In this document: piece by piece, positions 19,001 through 27,342 of the stretch | Layout: each line of letters starts with the position of its first letter | How positions within the stretch are numbered: position 1 is the first letter of the stretch | Source of the DNA: Rivularia sp. MS3 | Lineage (GTDB): Bacteria > Cyanobacteriota > Cyanobacteriia > Cyanobacteriales > Nostocaceae | Direction of reading: 5' to 3' | DNA: 64,000 nucleotides | Assembly: GCA_019192545.1 (NCBI GenBank) | Contig: JAHCMI010000023.1 | Span: 42,561 to 106,560 of the forward strand | Program-made: the position numbers and the translations under genes | Notes under the pieces: generated by a model | Databases searched by the model: none | Seen by the model: the letters and a program-made list of their open reading frames with translations, nothing else | What the model was told of the DNA's origin: nothing

Positions 19001-19445
19001 TAATTCTTGCTTCTTGATATTTCTCGGGAGTGTCGCTCCAAACATAAAAATCTCGTTCCGGACTACCGGGAGGAGCCTTGCGTGCCCGCTGGAACCAAGG
19101 ATGCTGGTCGGAAGTATGATTAACAATTAACTCAATGATTACCCGAATACCCCTTTGATGGGCGGCATTCAAGCAATTCTTGAAATCTTCCAAATTACCG
19201 TATATCGGATTAACGCTATGATAGTCAGCGATATCGTAGCCATCATCTCGCAAGGGAGAAGGGAAAAAAGGTAGCACCCAGATAGCCGTTACTCCCAAGT
19301 CTCGGAGATAATCTAACTTTTCAGTTAGCCCCCCAAAATCGCCTATACCATCACCATCACTATCGGCAAAAGCACGTACAGGTACCTCATAGATAACTGC
19401 ATCCTTAAACCATAGCGGATCATCTTTCAACAATGGATTTTGCAT
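16068..19445 (-). CDS. treS: Trehalose synthase fused to a maltokinase-like domain
   Basis: The 1125-residue product has two parts. Residues 1 to about 570 are a GH13 trehalose synthase that interconverts maltose and trehalose ([71 protein letters not shown]). About 600-1125 is a maltokinase-like domain, which in active forms makes maltose-1-phosphate from ATP. The expected HGD catalytic motif reads H975-G-N977 with LCLNEVL after it, while the metal-binding D994-F-E-G is kept. Asn in place of the catalytic Asp suggests weak or no kinase activity. Divergent from malQ, with 109 bases between. Confidence 0.93.
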   Translation of the reverse strand: [1125 protein letters not shown]

Positions 19446-19514
19446 AATTTTTTAACTGCCCTTATTTCCCATAAGTTATCTTACTAATATATATTTCGAG
19501 CTACTGATGAAATA

Positions 19515-19543
19515 TTGACAATTTGTTATTGTTTTAGTTTATT
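19515..19543 (+). promoter_or_regulatory. Candidate promoter of malQ
   Basis: A consensus TTGACA (19515-19520) is followed after 17 bases by TTTATT (19538-19543), a weak -10. Transcription would begin very near the ATG at 19555, leaving almost no leader. It lies in the 109-base divergent gap shared with the TreS fusion gene. Seen by eye only. Confidence 0.3.
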
Positions 19544-19554
19544 GGGGTCATTTT

Positions 19555-21069
19555 ATGAGTTTTGAAAGAGCAAGTGGAGTTTTACTCCATCCTACTAGTT
19601 TGCCAAGTCAATTTGGCATTGGTGACTTAGGTGAATCGGCTTACAAGTTCGTTGATTTTCTTGTTTCAAGCGGTCAAAAGTTGTGGCAAATTCTACCTTT
19701 AGGTCCGACTGGTTACGAACATTCACCTTACACGATGAATTTTAGCGCTTTCGCTGGAAATCCTTTAATGATTTCTCTAGAACAGTTGCTAGAAGAAGGT
19801 TTGCTAATGCCAGAAGAATTAGTTCCTTTAGAAAACACCGAATCCAATCTTCGGAGAGTTGACTTTGATGCAGTCATTCCTCACAAAACAAAAATTCTTT
19901 ACTCAGCTTATCAACGTTTTGAGCAATCTTTAGCAAAAAAACGATTACCAGAATTTGAAACGTTTTGCAAAGAACAAGCTTCTTGGTTAGATGATTATGT
20001 GCTTTTTATGGCACTACTAGAAGCTAACGATTACAAAGCTTGGAATTTTTGGGATAGTGCCGTAGCTCGTCGCGAAAAAGATGCATTAAAAGCTGAGGAA
20101 GAGAAACTAAAAGACAAGCTATCATACCATAAATTCTTACAGTTTAAATTCTTTCAACAGTGGAAAAAAATACGCGATTACGCTAACAATAAAGACATCA
20201 AAATAGTTGGTGATATATCAATTTATGTTTGTCATAACAGCGCTGATGTTTGGGCAAATCCAGAGATATTTCAATTAAATTCAGAAACCCTAGAATCTGC
20301 CTACATCGCTGGAGTACCACCAGATTACTTTAGCGCCACCGGTCAGCTGTGGGGTAATCCCGTATACGACTGGGATAAACTAGAACAAACTGACTATGCT
20401 TGGTGGGTAGAACGTTTTCGGGCAACATTACAATATGTAGACATAGTTCGTATCGACCACTTTCGAGGATTTGAAGCATATTGGCGAGTACCCGCAGGAG
20501 AGGAAACAGCCATCAACGGCGAATGGGTAAAAGGGCCGGATGCCAAATTCTTTGAAGTTTTGAATTCTGCTCTAGGTAGTTTACCGGTAATGGCAGAAGA
20601 TTTAGGAATTATTACCCCCGAAGTCGAAGAATTGCGAGATAGATTTGATTTTCCCGGAATGCGTATTTTGCAATTTGCTTTTGGTGGAGAAGCCGACAAT
20701 CCTTACTTGCCCCATAACTACATTCCCAACTGCGTCGTGTATCCCGGTACCCACGACAACGACACCAGTATTGGGTGGTGGAATCAAACAGGAGAAGCAG
20801 AAAAGCAGCACGTAGCCAAATATCTAGGATATTCTTCACCCGAGGAAATCAAAGAAATTAACTGGGAATTTATCCGTATGGCTTTATCTTCAGTCGGTGA
20901 CTTGGCCATTCTCTCAGTCCAAGATTTCCTAGATTTAGGCAATGAAGGTAGAATGAACGACCCCAGTGTTAGTGCCGGAAACTGGCGCTGGCGTTACGAA
21001 AGCAACGAACAGCTTACCCCACAAATAAGTCAGCGATTGCTAGAAATGACCCGACTTTATAACAGGTAA
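19555..21069 (+). CDS. malQ: 4-alpha-glucanotransferase (amylomaltase)
   Basis: This 504-residue GH77 enzyme transfers alpha-1,4-glucan segments between maltodextrins. The start FERASGVLLHPTSLPSQFGIGDLG is typical. VRIDHFRGFEAYWRVPAGEETAINGEWVKGP contains the nucleophile Asp, MAEDLGIITPEV the acid/base Glu and PGTHDNDTSIGWW the third acid. It is divergent from the trehalose block and can rebuild the chains that TreX, TreY and TreZ shorten. Length and all motifs are intact. Confidence 0.95.
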   Translation: MSFERASGVLLHPTSLPSQFGIGDLGESAYKFVDFLVSSGQKLWQILPLGPTGYEHSPYTMNFSAFAGNPLMISLEQLLEEGLLMPEELVPLENTESNLRRVDFDAVIPHKTKILYSAYQRFEQSLAKKRLPEFETFCKEQASWLDDYVLFMALLEANDYKAWNFWDSAVARREKDALKAEEEKLKDKLSYHKFLQFKFFQQWKKIRDYANNKDIKIVGDISIYVCHNSADVWANPEIFQLNSETLESAYIAGVPPDYFSATGQLWGNPVYDWDKLEQTDYAWWVERFRATLQYVDIVRIDHFRGFEAYWRVPAGEETAINGEWVKGPDAKFFEVLNSALGSLPVMAEDLGIITPEVEELRDRFDFPGMRILQFAFGGEADNPYLPHNYIPNCVVYPGTHDNDTSIGWWNQTGEAEKQHVAKYLGYSSPEEIKEINWEFIRMALSSVGDLAILSVQDFLDLGNEGRMNDPSVSAGNWRWRYESNEQLTPQISQRLLEMTRLYNR

Positions 21070-21362
21070 GAATAGGGGTAATGGGCATAAGGCATGGGGC
21101 ATAGGTTAATAAGTAAGGAGTTGGGAGTAGTAATGAGTAATGAGTAACCACAACTGAGTTAAAAATTACAAATTATCAATTACCCATTACCAAATCCCCT
21201 ATGCCCAATCCCCCATTCCCCATTCCCTATTCCCTATTTTCAATTCTCATCAAACTATAGACTGATACGGAATAGATAAAATTAGGTCGTAAGCAGGAAG
21301 AAAAGTCATAAGTATTTTTTTTACACTCTAGTTTAGATGTAAAACAATTAGAAATAACTTCT

Positions 21363-22193
21363 ATGACACTATATAAACTTGAAGATTTCGACCCCAACTA
21401 TAAAGAAGTTTTTGGTGGCGAAGATATCAAAGAAATGTCTCTTTATACTCAGGGAGGAGACAAAGTAGGTTCCGTTCACGATGCTTTAGTAGACCATGAT
21501 GGTCGTTTTAGATATTTAGTTATTGATACTGGCCCGTTATTTTTAGGTAAGAAAATTCTATTGCCAATAGGCCTTTCACGCCTAGATTACAATCAGAAAC
21601 GTGTTTATGTAGATGGACTCAGCAAAGAGCAAGTAGAAAACTTGCCCGAATACGATGAGAAAATGACCGTAGATTACGATTATGAAGAGAGAGTACGCGG
21701 TGCTTATCGTACAGCAGAAGCTAAAAATGTAGCTTATAAAAAAGAAACTTATAACTATCAAAACGATTCTTCACTATACGATTTAAATGACCGCGATCAT
21801 TCCAATATTAAACTTTACGAAGAACGCTTAATCGCTAGCAAAACCCGCATTAAAACTGGTGAAGTAAGTGTCGGGAAACATATTGAAACAGAAACCGCTA
21901 GAGTTTCAGTACCTGTTGAAAAAGAACGAGTTGTAATTGAAAGAACTACACCTACAGGGGAAGCAACAGTAGTAGATCCCGATAAAGTTCAGTTTGCTGA
22001 AGGTGAAGTTGCGCGGGTAGAAATCTATGAAGAACAGCCTGAAATTACTAAAGAAGCATACGTGCGCGAAGAAGTAAAAGTTAAGAAAGTTGTAGAACAA
22101 GATACTGTTGAAGCCAAGGAAACAATTCGTAAAGAAGAGTTAGACATTGATACTCAAGGGGACTTGCGCGTCAACGATTCTAAGAATTTGTAA
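21363..22193 (+). CDS. PRC-barrel/DUF2382 (AvaK-like) stress protein, copy 1
   Basis: Of 276 residues, about 1-115 form a PRC-barrel domain (LEDFDPNYKEVFGGEDIKEMSLYTQGGDKVGSV, RFRYLVIDTG). About 145-270 form a DUF2382/YsnF-type repeat domain (NIKLYEERLIASKTRIKTGEVSVGKH, VPVEKERVVIERTTP, EAYVREEVKVKKVVEQDTVEAKETIRKEELDID). AvaK, an akinete marker of Anabaena variabilis, has this plan. The biochemical role is unknown; many relatives respond to salt, cold or desiccation. It is the first of three related genes on this strand directly after malQ. A strong terminator follows at 22367. Confidence 0.8.
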   Translation: MTLYKLEDFDPNYKEVFGGEDIKEMSLYTQGGDKVGSVHDALVDHDGRFRYLVIDTGPLFLGKKILLPIGLSRLDYNQKRVYVDGLSKEQVENLPEYDEKMTVDYDYEERVRGAYRTAEAKNVAYKKETYNYQNDSSLYDLNDRDHSNIKLYEERLIASKTRIKTGEVSVGKHIETETARVSVPVEKERVVIERTTPTGEATVVDPDKVQFAEGEVARVEIYEEQPEITKEAYVREEVKVKKVVEQDTVEAKETIRKEELDIDTQGDLRVNDSKNL

Positions 22194-22250
22194 TAACCCC
22201 ATTCAATAATTAATTTCAGATTTATAGAGCTTATATAGCGCTACTGATAC

Positions 22251-22303
22251 GGTTAAAGGTATAAGGTTAAAGGTTAAAGGTATAAGGTTAAAGGTTAAAG
22301 GTT
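22251..22303. repeat. Heptad-type repeat (AAAGGTT/ATAAGGTTA)
   Basis: Tandem GGTTAAAGGTATAAGGTTAA-type units lie in the 482-base spacer between the first two DUF2382 genes. An inverted set (CCTTTGACCTTTAACCTCTA) occurs at about 22490-22516. Confidence 0.75.
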
Positions 22304-22366
22304 GAATAATTAAGAATTTTAATCTTTATCTTTATCTATATCCTAACCTAAATATTCAGTGCTATA

Positions 22367-22398
22367 AAACCTGGTTTTTCTCAAAAATCAGGTTTTTT
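22367..22398 (+). terminator. Rho-independent terminator
   Basis: AAACCTGGTTTTT (22367-22379) pairs with AAAAATCAGGTTT (22383-22395) through a 3-base loop, with one G-T pair, and ends in a run of T. It would end the transcript of the first DUF2382 gene, so the second has its own promoter. Confidence 0.75.
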
Positions 22399-22675
22399 CG
22401 CATATCTTTTAGTTTGTATATTTTATAGCAATAGATAATCCCAGCTAAGACATTAATGAAAACTTAAATCTATGATTATTAAATATTTAACCTTTGACCT
22501 TTAACCTCTAACCTTTACATAGGACTAATAAATATAGTTTGCTATTAGATAGAACACAATATACTACTTATGACTGTACGTCATAAACTTGAAGTCAGTC
22601 GAGGGGAAGATGAATTTGCAACTTATTTTTTTTAACGTAGTTAGTAACGAAGAGAAAAATTGGAGATAAAATTTT

Positions 22676-23548
22676 ATGGCTCTATATAAAGTTGCAGATT
22701 ACGACCCTAATTATCGCGATGTTTTCCAAGGTCAAGACATCAAAGATATGAGTGTTTACGCTGAAGGTTCTGATGATAAAGTAGGCAGCGTCTACGATAT
22801 TTTGGTTGATGAAGAAGGACGTTTTCGTTATTTAGTAGTTGACCTAGGCTTCTGGATTTTTGGTAAGAAAGTACTCATGCCAGTTGGACGTACTCGCATC
22901 GATTACAATTCAAACCGTATCTATGCTCTTGGCATGACTAGAGAGCAAGCGGAAAATCTACCCGAATACGACGAAAATCAAGTTGTAGATTACGATTACG
23001 AAGAAAGAGTACGCGGCGTATATCGCACTCAGCCAGTTGAAAGATCCGCAGCTTTGGAAGATTCCGCTCCTTTAGATGCACCAGCGTATACCGCAGCTAA
23101 CTATAACCGCGAAACTTATAGATACGATAACGAACCTAATTTGTACAACGTTAACGATACAGATCATCAAAATATTAAACTTTATGAAGAGCGTTTAATC
23201 GCTAACAAGCAACGCCGCAAAGCTGGTGAAGTTGCAATTGGCAAGCACGTTGAAACTGAAACAGCGCGAGTTTCTGTACCTGTAGAAAAAGAGCGTGTAG
23301 TTGTTGAAAGAGTAACCCCAGCAGATGCAGGTAAAGCAGTTGCTCCAGGTGAAGCTACTTTCAGTGAAGGTGAAGTCGCTCACATGGAAATTTACGAAGA
23401 AGGTGCTGACATCCGCAAGGAAGCATTTGTTCGTGAAGAAGTGAAAGTTAAGAAAGAAGTAGAGCGCGATACTGTTGAAGCTAAAGAAACAATTCGTCGC
23501 GAAGAGTTAGATGTTGATACCGGCAACCTACCTACTGAGAGACGCTAA
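22676..23548 (+). CDS. PRC-barrel/DUF2382 (AvaK-like) stress protein, copy 2
   Basis: This 290-residue protein is closely similar to the gene before it over its whole length: VADYDPNYRDVFQGQDIKDMSVYAEG opens the PRC barrel and NIKLYEERLIANKQRRKAGEVAIGKH opens the DUF2382 part. An extra spacer of about 15 residues (about 120-140) separates the domains. GGAG lies 10 bases before the ATG. The protein is very acidic with alternating Glu/Lys/Arg/Val, as in the family. It probably arose by local duplication. Function is unknown beyond stress association in relatives. Confidence 0.8.
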   Translation: MALYKVADYDPNYRDVFQGQDIKDMSVYAEGSDDKVGSVYDILVDEEGRFRYLVVDLGFWIFGKKVLMPVGRTRIDYNSNRIYALGMTREQAENLPEYDENQVVDYDYEERVRGVYRTQPVERSAALEDSAPLDAPAYTAANYNRETYRYDNEPNLYNVNDTDHQNIKLYEERLIANKQRRKAGEVAIGKHVETETARVSVPVEKERVVVERVTPADAGKAVAPGEATFSEGEVAHMEIYEEGADIRKEAFVREEVKVKKEVERDTVEAKETIRREELDVDTGNLPTERR

Positions 23549-23567
23549 TTTTTAATGTTGAGAATGG

Positions 23568-23612
23568 TAGTTAGTTATTAGTTATTAGTTATTAGTTAAT
23601 AACTAATAACTA
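23568..23612. repeat. TTAGTTA repeat ending in an inverted copy
   Basis: GTTAGTTATTAGTTATTAGT is followed by the inverted TAATAACTAATAACTA, making a hairpin about 20 bases after the stop of the second DUF2382 gene. It may help terminate transcription. Confidence 0.6.
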
Positions 23613-23820
23613 ATTTTTCGTTTTCATTAACAAATATATTATCTACAGTTGCTCTGTATATAGCGGATAAAATATTAACATTATATTACTTTCATTATTT
23701 GCGATTTTCTCGTTATGTCTCTTGAGAAAAAAGGTCAGGTTTCCGAGGTAAAATTGAGTTCAAAATAGTTATATATAGACTTTTAAATTTATTGAGGGGT
23801 TATAAACTAATTGTATAAAT

Positions 23821-24705
23821 ATGGATAACCTAGTTTCTGATAGTAATCAAGATAATTCCAATTATAAAGCCAGAAAATTAATTGCCTTATTAAGTAAACT
23901 TAGGAACAGAGTCAATAATTTTGACGTTGTAGACAGGAAAGGTAGATTAATAGGTAAAGTTCAAGATTTGATGCTGAATGCAAATCGTCAGCTTAGCTTT
24001 GTGATAAAACAGTTATCTCAAGGTAATGAAAATAATTCTTCTTTAGTGCTAAATGGCAAGTTAGTCAGTAAAATCGAGCCAAAGATTCAGCGAATTTTTG
24101 CAAATATTGATGAGTCACAATTATCACAATTACCTGAATATCAAAAAAAGGACAACAAAGTAAGTAATATGACAGACAATTTGAATTTGAGCCAACCCAT
24201 TGACTATAAAGCGCATTCGACTACCACAGAAAGCACCGAGCTAAATCATCCGAAAGAACCTGAAATTATTGAAGAGATTGAAGAAGATATAATTCGTTTG
24301 TTAGGTGAGCGGTTAGTTGTCGAACGCAGCAAACGCAAAATCGGTGAGGTTGTTATCCGTAAGGAAATAGAAACTCGGATGATTCAAATTCCTGTCAGAC
24401 GTGAAAAACTGATTATTGAAGAACCCGGTATCGAACCAAAGCAACTTGCTGAAATTGATTTAGGTGAAGAGGAAATTTCCCATTCGGAATTTGGTCAACA
24501 TCAATCAATAGCAAACGGTGATTTTGAAGGTAGTTTAACTGTTAGTGGTGAATTCGACTCACCTAAAACTGCTTCTTTAATTCTTAATGCTATTCAATTA
24601 GAGAAAGAACACGGATGCCAGAAAGTACGAGTTTCCATTGTGGTAGAAAATGAGGAAAAGCAGCAAAAATATCAAGAATGGTTTAAACGCACTTCTAAGG
24701 AATAA
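23821..24705 (+). CDS. Divergent PRC-barrel/DUF2382 protein, copy 3
   Basis: This 294-residue protein is a distant relative of the two genes before it. A PRC-barrel-like start (NNFDVVDRKGRLIGKVQDLMLN) is followed by a DUF2382 segment at about 158-200 (LLGERLVVERSKRKIGEVVIRKEIETRMIQIPVRREKLIIEE). It differs by a unique C-terminal domain of about 70 residues (GSLTVSGEFDSPKTASLILN ... VRVSIVVENEEKQQKY). The DUF2382 part holds fewer repeats. A clear terminator follows at 24764. Function unknown; the shared position suggests a joint stress role. Confidence 0.75.
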   Translation: MDNLVSDSNQDNSNYKARKLIALLSKLRNRVNNFDVVDRKGRLIGKVQDLMLNANRQLSFVIKQLSQGNENNSSLVLNGKLVSKIEPKIQRIFANIDESQLSQLPEYQKKDNKVSNMTDNLNLSQPIDYKAHSTTTESTELNHPKEPEIIEEIEEDIIRLLGERLVVERSKRKIGEVVIRKEIETRMIQIPVRREKLIIEEPGIEPKQLAEIDLGEEEISHSEFGQHQSIANGDFEGSLTVSGEFDSPKTASLILNAIQLEKEHGCQKVRVSIVVENEEKQQKYQEWFKRTSKE

Positions 24706-24763
24706 ATAAAAAAGTGTCGCACTTCATTTAGCTAAAAAGGTCTATAACTATGAAGTGATGTAG

Positions 24764-24790
24764 AGACGTTGTGACGCAACGTCTTTTTTA
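24764..24790 (+). terminator. Rho-independent terminator
   Basis: AGACGTTG and CAACGTCT form an 8-bp stem with a 5-base loop, followed by TTTTTTA. It lies 60 bases after the third DUF2382 gene. The stem also matches the GAGACGTTGC hairpin repeat common in cyanobacteria; a relative lies at 63567-63595. Confidence 0.75.
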
Positions 24791-24904
24791 TTTTTTGTTT
24801 TTGATAATTTTCATAAAAACCGCAGGTACTCCAGCACATAAGTCTTGCGAAGTTAAAAGCATTTGATTTCAAAAACCGTTATGATACATCGCTGATAAAC
24901 CTCA

Positions 24905-25255
24905 CCAAGGGAAGGCAGAGGGCAGAGGGCAGAAGGCAGAAGGAAAATAAGTAATGTTTAGCACAAGGAAAAGTCCTCTGTATTTTGCCATTAGGTCTGA
25001 AGCCCCTGAATTTATTCATGGATAAAATAAAACATTATTCCTTATTAAATCCCCCGCAATTCATTCATGGGGATGCCTTCTGCCTCCTGCCTCCTATCTT
25101 CTGCCTTCTTAACACGCCACTTGCTACAACAAAGCTAAGCTCTGCAATCAGTGGCTCCCCCTTCCCCTCTTCTTATTAAGGAGAAGAAGTGTGTTATCCA
25201 ATCCGCCAGGGACTCTAAGTCCCTGTCTAAGATCGAAAGTCCTATAAATAGGACT
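24905..25255. repeat. GGCAGAG heptads, inverted partner and small hairpins
   Basis: GGCAGAGGGCAGAGGGCAGA heptads at about 24915-24945 face the inverted CTTCTGCCTCCTGCCTCC at about 25078-25110, enclosing the motif CCCCTGAATTTATTCATGG and a relative, CCCCGCAATTCATTCATGGGG in two pieces. Two hairpins follow: CAGGGACT/AGTCCCTG near 25206-25224 and AGTCCTA/TAGGACT near 25238-25255. No gene is seen. This could be a decayed element; none is named with confidence. Confidence 0.45.
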
Positions 25256-25794
25256 AAATAAATACCCATCAAAATTAATGAAATCGAGTACCAAATTGCG
25301 GAATTTCAGATAATTTTAAATAGTATCTGTTGTAACTAAAATTCCATAATTATTGGGGATCGATGAGATTATAAAGCAATTATTAAACAAAACTTATCTA
25401 AAAAAATATTAATCATATATACTACCTGTAAACAAGTATTAAGAAATACTTATTAAAGATTGTTGCAATAGCTTGATTTAATTGTTAAGGTATGTGTGAT
25501 GAAAGCGATAATGTAAATTCGTTTCTGGGAGATATGTAACTTATCGGCTATATCTGCAACTAGGAATTGTAAAAATATTGGAATCAGAAGCCTCTCAAAG
25601 AAATCTGAGTATTGCAACAAGTATTTCAACTTAGCTAAAGGAATTAACCATAGACAGCTTGTTTATATAGCTGCGGACAGGTATAAATTGCATTGAGCTT
25701 TTCTATTCGTATTACTTCTTGTCGATATTGTTAACCATTATTTTAACTATCGACGAAAAGCAAACTTGCACTAATTGAAGTATGGAGATTAAAA
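25256..25794. other. Long AT-rich leader region upstream of the SDR gene
   Basis: No gene was found here. TGTCGATA and TATCGACG near 25720-25758 form an inverted repeat just before the SDR start, a possible operator. GGAG lies 8 bases before the ATG at 25795. Confidence 0.35.
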
Positions 25795-26613
25795 ATGAAT
25801 ATTCAAGGATGTACAGCCTTAATTACCGGAGCTTCTCGTGGTATCGGACGTGCGATCGCTATACAATTAGCTGAGCAAAAAGTAAAAAGATTGATACTTG
25901 TGGCACGCTCCCGCGATAAATTAGCCGAAGTCGCAAAAATTGTAGAGGCGATGGGTTCAGAAGCGGTAATTATGCCGTTAGATTTAACAAAGCCAATGTT
26001 TGTAAAGGTTGCAGTTGCCCAACTTTGGCGAAGTTACGGTGCAATAGATATGTTGATAAACTGTGCGGGCGTAGCCCATCAAAGCTCGTTTTTACAAACT
26101 AAGTTGCCTCAAGTAGAGGAAGAATTATCTTTGAATTTATTAGGAACTTACACCATGACTCATATGGTGGCACGACGAATGGTAAAACGAAACCACGGCA
26201 CAATTGTTAACGTATCAAGTTTAATGGGGAAGGTTGCAGCCCCGACAATGGCAACTTACTCTGCCACTAAGTTTGCAATTTTAGGATTTACTGAAGCCCT
26301 GCGTCGAGAGTTAGCGCCGCATAATATAAAAGTAGTCTCATTGCTACCAACATTGACAGATACAAACATGGTGAAAGACTTAGAACTATATCGTGGTGTA
26401 ATCCCTATGTCACCCGAGCAAGTCGCGCAAGCGTTTATCAAAGGATTGCAAAGAGACTCATCAGAAATTTTAGTTGGTTGGCAAAGTCATTTAGCTGTAT
26501 GGTGTCAGCGTCTCGCACCCTGGTTGTTAGAAATAGTCTTGAAACTTGCATCTCCTCAGACTAAACCACCCAAGATAAGAGAGTATTATCAAAGGTTGGT
26601 TGGTAGTTGGTAG
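25795..26613 (+). CDS. Short-chain dehydrogenase/reductase (SDR)
   Basis: This 272-residue NAD(P)-dependent oxidoreductase has a classical SDR fold. TGASRGIGRAIAIQLAE binds the cofactor, INCAGVA is the NAG-type motif, Ser in VNVSSLMGK with YSATKFAILGF forms the catalytic Ser-Tyr-Lys set, and LLPTLTDTNM follows. The C-terminal tail (about 225-272, WLLEIVLKLASPQTKPPKIR) is hydrophobic and basic and may touch the membrane. The substrate is unknown. A GGAG ribosome site precedes the ATG. No operon partner is evident. Confidence 0.88.
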   Translation: MNIQGCTALITGASRGIGRAIAIQLAEQKVKRLILVARSRDKLAEVAKIVEAMGSEAVIMPLDLTKPMFVKVAVAQLWRSYGAIDMLINCAGVAHQSSFLQTKLPQVEEELSLNLLGTYTMTHMVARRMVKRNHGTIVNVSSLMGKVAAPTMATYSATKFAILGFTEALRRELAPHNIKVVSLLPTLTDTNMVKDLELYRGVIPMSPEQVAQAFIKGLQRDSSEILVGWQSHLAVWCQRLAPWLLEIVLKLASPQTKPPKIREYYQRLVGSW

Positions 26614-26652
26614 TTTTTAGGAGAGGGTAAAGGGGGTAGAAATTGAGGAAAG

Positions 26653-26722
26653 TAGGTTGGGTTAGGCACAGGAACAATTATAGTTTTTACAGATAATCTA
26701 TAATTTGTGCCGTAACCCAACA
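26653..26722. repeat. TAGGTTGGGTTA palindromic element, short form
   Basis: A 70-bp copy begins TAGGTTGGGTTAGGCACA and ends TGTGCCGTAACCCAACA. It lies between the SDR stop and the broken gene at 26752. Confidence 0.75.
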
Positions 26723-26847
26723 GAATCGTCAGTATTCTCAACTTCCAAGCTATGAGTACTCAAAGTTTATATTTGCTACTGGATGAAACTTTACCCGACG
26801 AGCAAATAATTCAAGATTTATCAGATAGAATTTGGAATGATAAAGAG

Positions 26848-26893
26848 GGAGTGAGGGAGTGAGAGAGTGAGGGAGTGAGGGAGTGAGGGAGAG
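26848..26893. repeat. Eight-base tandem repeat (GGGAGTGA)n
   Basis: About 5.75 units of GGGAGTGA/GAGAGTGA total 46 bases, one more than a multiple of three. This shifts the frame of the gene at 26752 and adds stop codons. Confidence 0.85.
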
Positions 26894-26991
26894 GTAATTG
26901 AATGGGGTTTTTACCCCAACCAATTACTAGCAACGTATAGACGATGGGGTTTTACACCCAAAGGTTTTGATAAAGAAATAAACGGTACCTA

Positions 26992-27141
26992 TAGGAATCC
27001 GGTTTGAATATTGAAAAAATTAGGTATTTGTAGGGTGCGTTGTGACGCTAGTCTAACGCACCGGAACTCTTATTAAGTGGTGCGTTGCGCGCAGCAAGCA
27101 ACACACCCTACGTATGTTTCAAACATCAATTAGGATTCCTA
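26992..27141. mobile_element. 150-bp MITE with TAGGAATCC ends (copy inside a gene)
   Basis: The element starts TAGGAATCCGG and ends GGATTCCTA, is flanked by TA on both sides and carries GTAGGGTGCGTTG and CAACACACCCTACG inside. A second copy of exactly 150 bp lies at 34942-35091. TA duplication and no coding capacity fit a MITE mobilised by a Tc1/mariner or IS630-type transposase. No such transposase is present in the window. Confidence 0.8.
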
Positions 27142-27248
27142 TATATTGAATTAAATGAAGAATGGAAGTTTATTCCAGAAAATACTCCGATAAGCATAGT
27201 TACAAAAGCTTTGTTTAAGGAATACTACGATATACCATTTGGAACATA

Positions 27249-27342
27249 CAGCGCTTTGCAGGTATATGAGGTACACTTCCCCTGCCCCCTGCTCCCTTGC
27301 CTCAAACGAGTGTTTTGTACCTCATTAAGATGAAATCCGCTG
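27249..27342. mobile_element. 94-bp MITE with CAGCG ends (copy inside a gene)
   Basis: The left end CAGCGCTTTGCAGGTATATG and the inverted right end (CAGCGGATTTCATCTTAATG) both run into AGGTAC; 19 of 26 end bases match. TA flanks both sides. Removal restores the host frame. A relative is at 4793-4895. Confidence 0.75.

Noticed and set aside
24960..25085. Remnant of an IS200/IS605-type element with an omega-RNA, suggested by the CCCCTGAATTTATTCATGG motifs
   Set aside because: No TnpB or TnpA residues were found nearby and the hairpins are weak, so the call could not be supported.
24985..25179. A 64-codon frame in the GGCAGAG repeat region
   Set aside because: It runs through low-complexity and repeat sequence, with no ribosome site and no protein-like pattern.
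27085..27333. An 82-codon frame starting inside the 150-bp MITE
   Set aside because: Its first part comes from the MITE and its end from the second MITE. The middle is a piece of the disrupted gene read in its true frame, so it is not a gene of its own.
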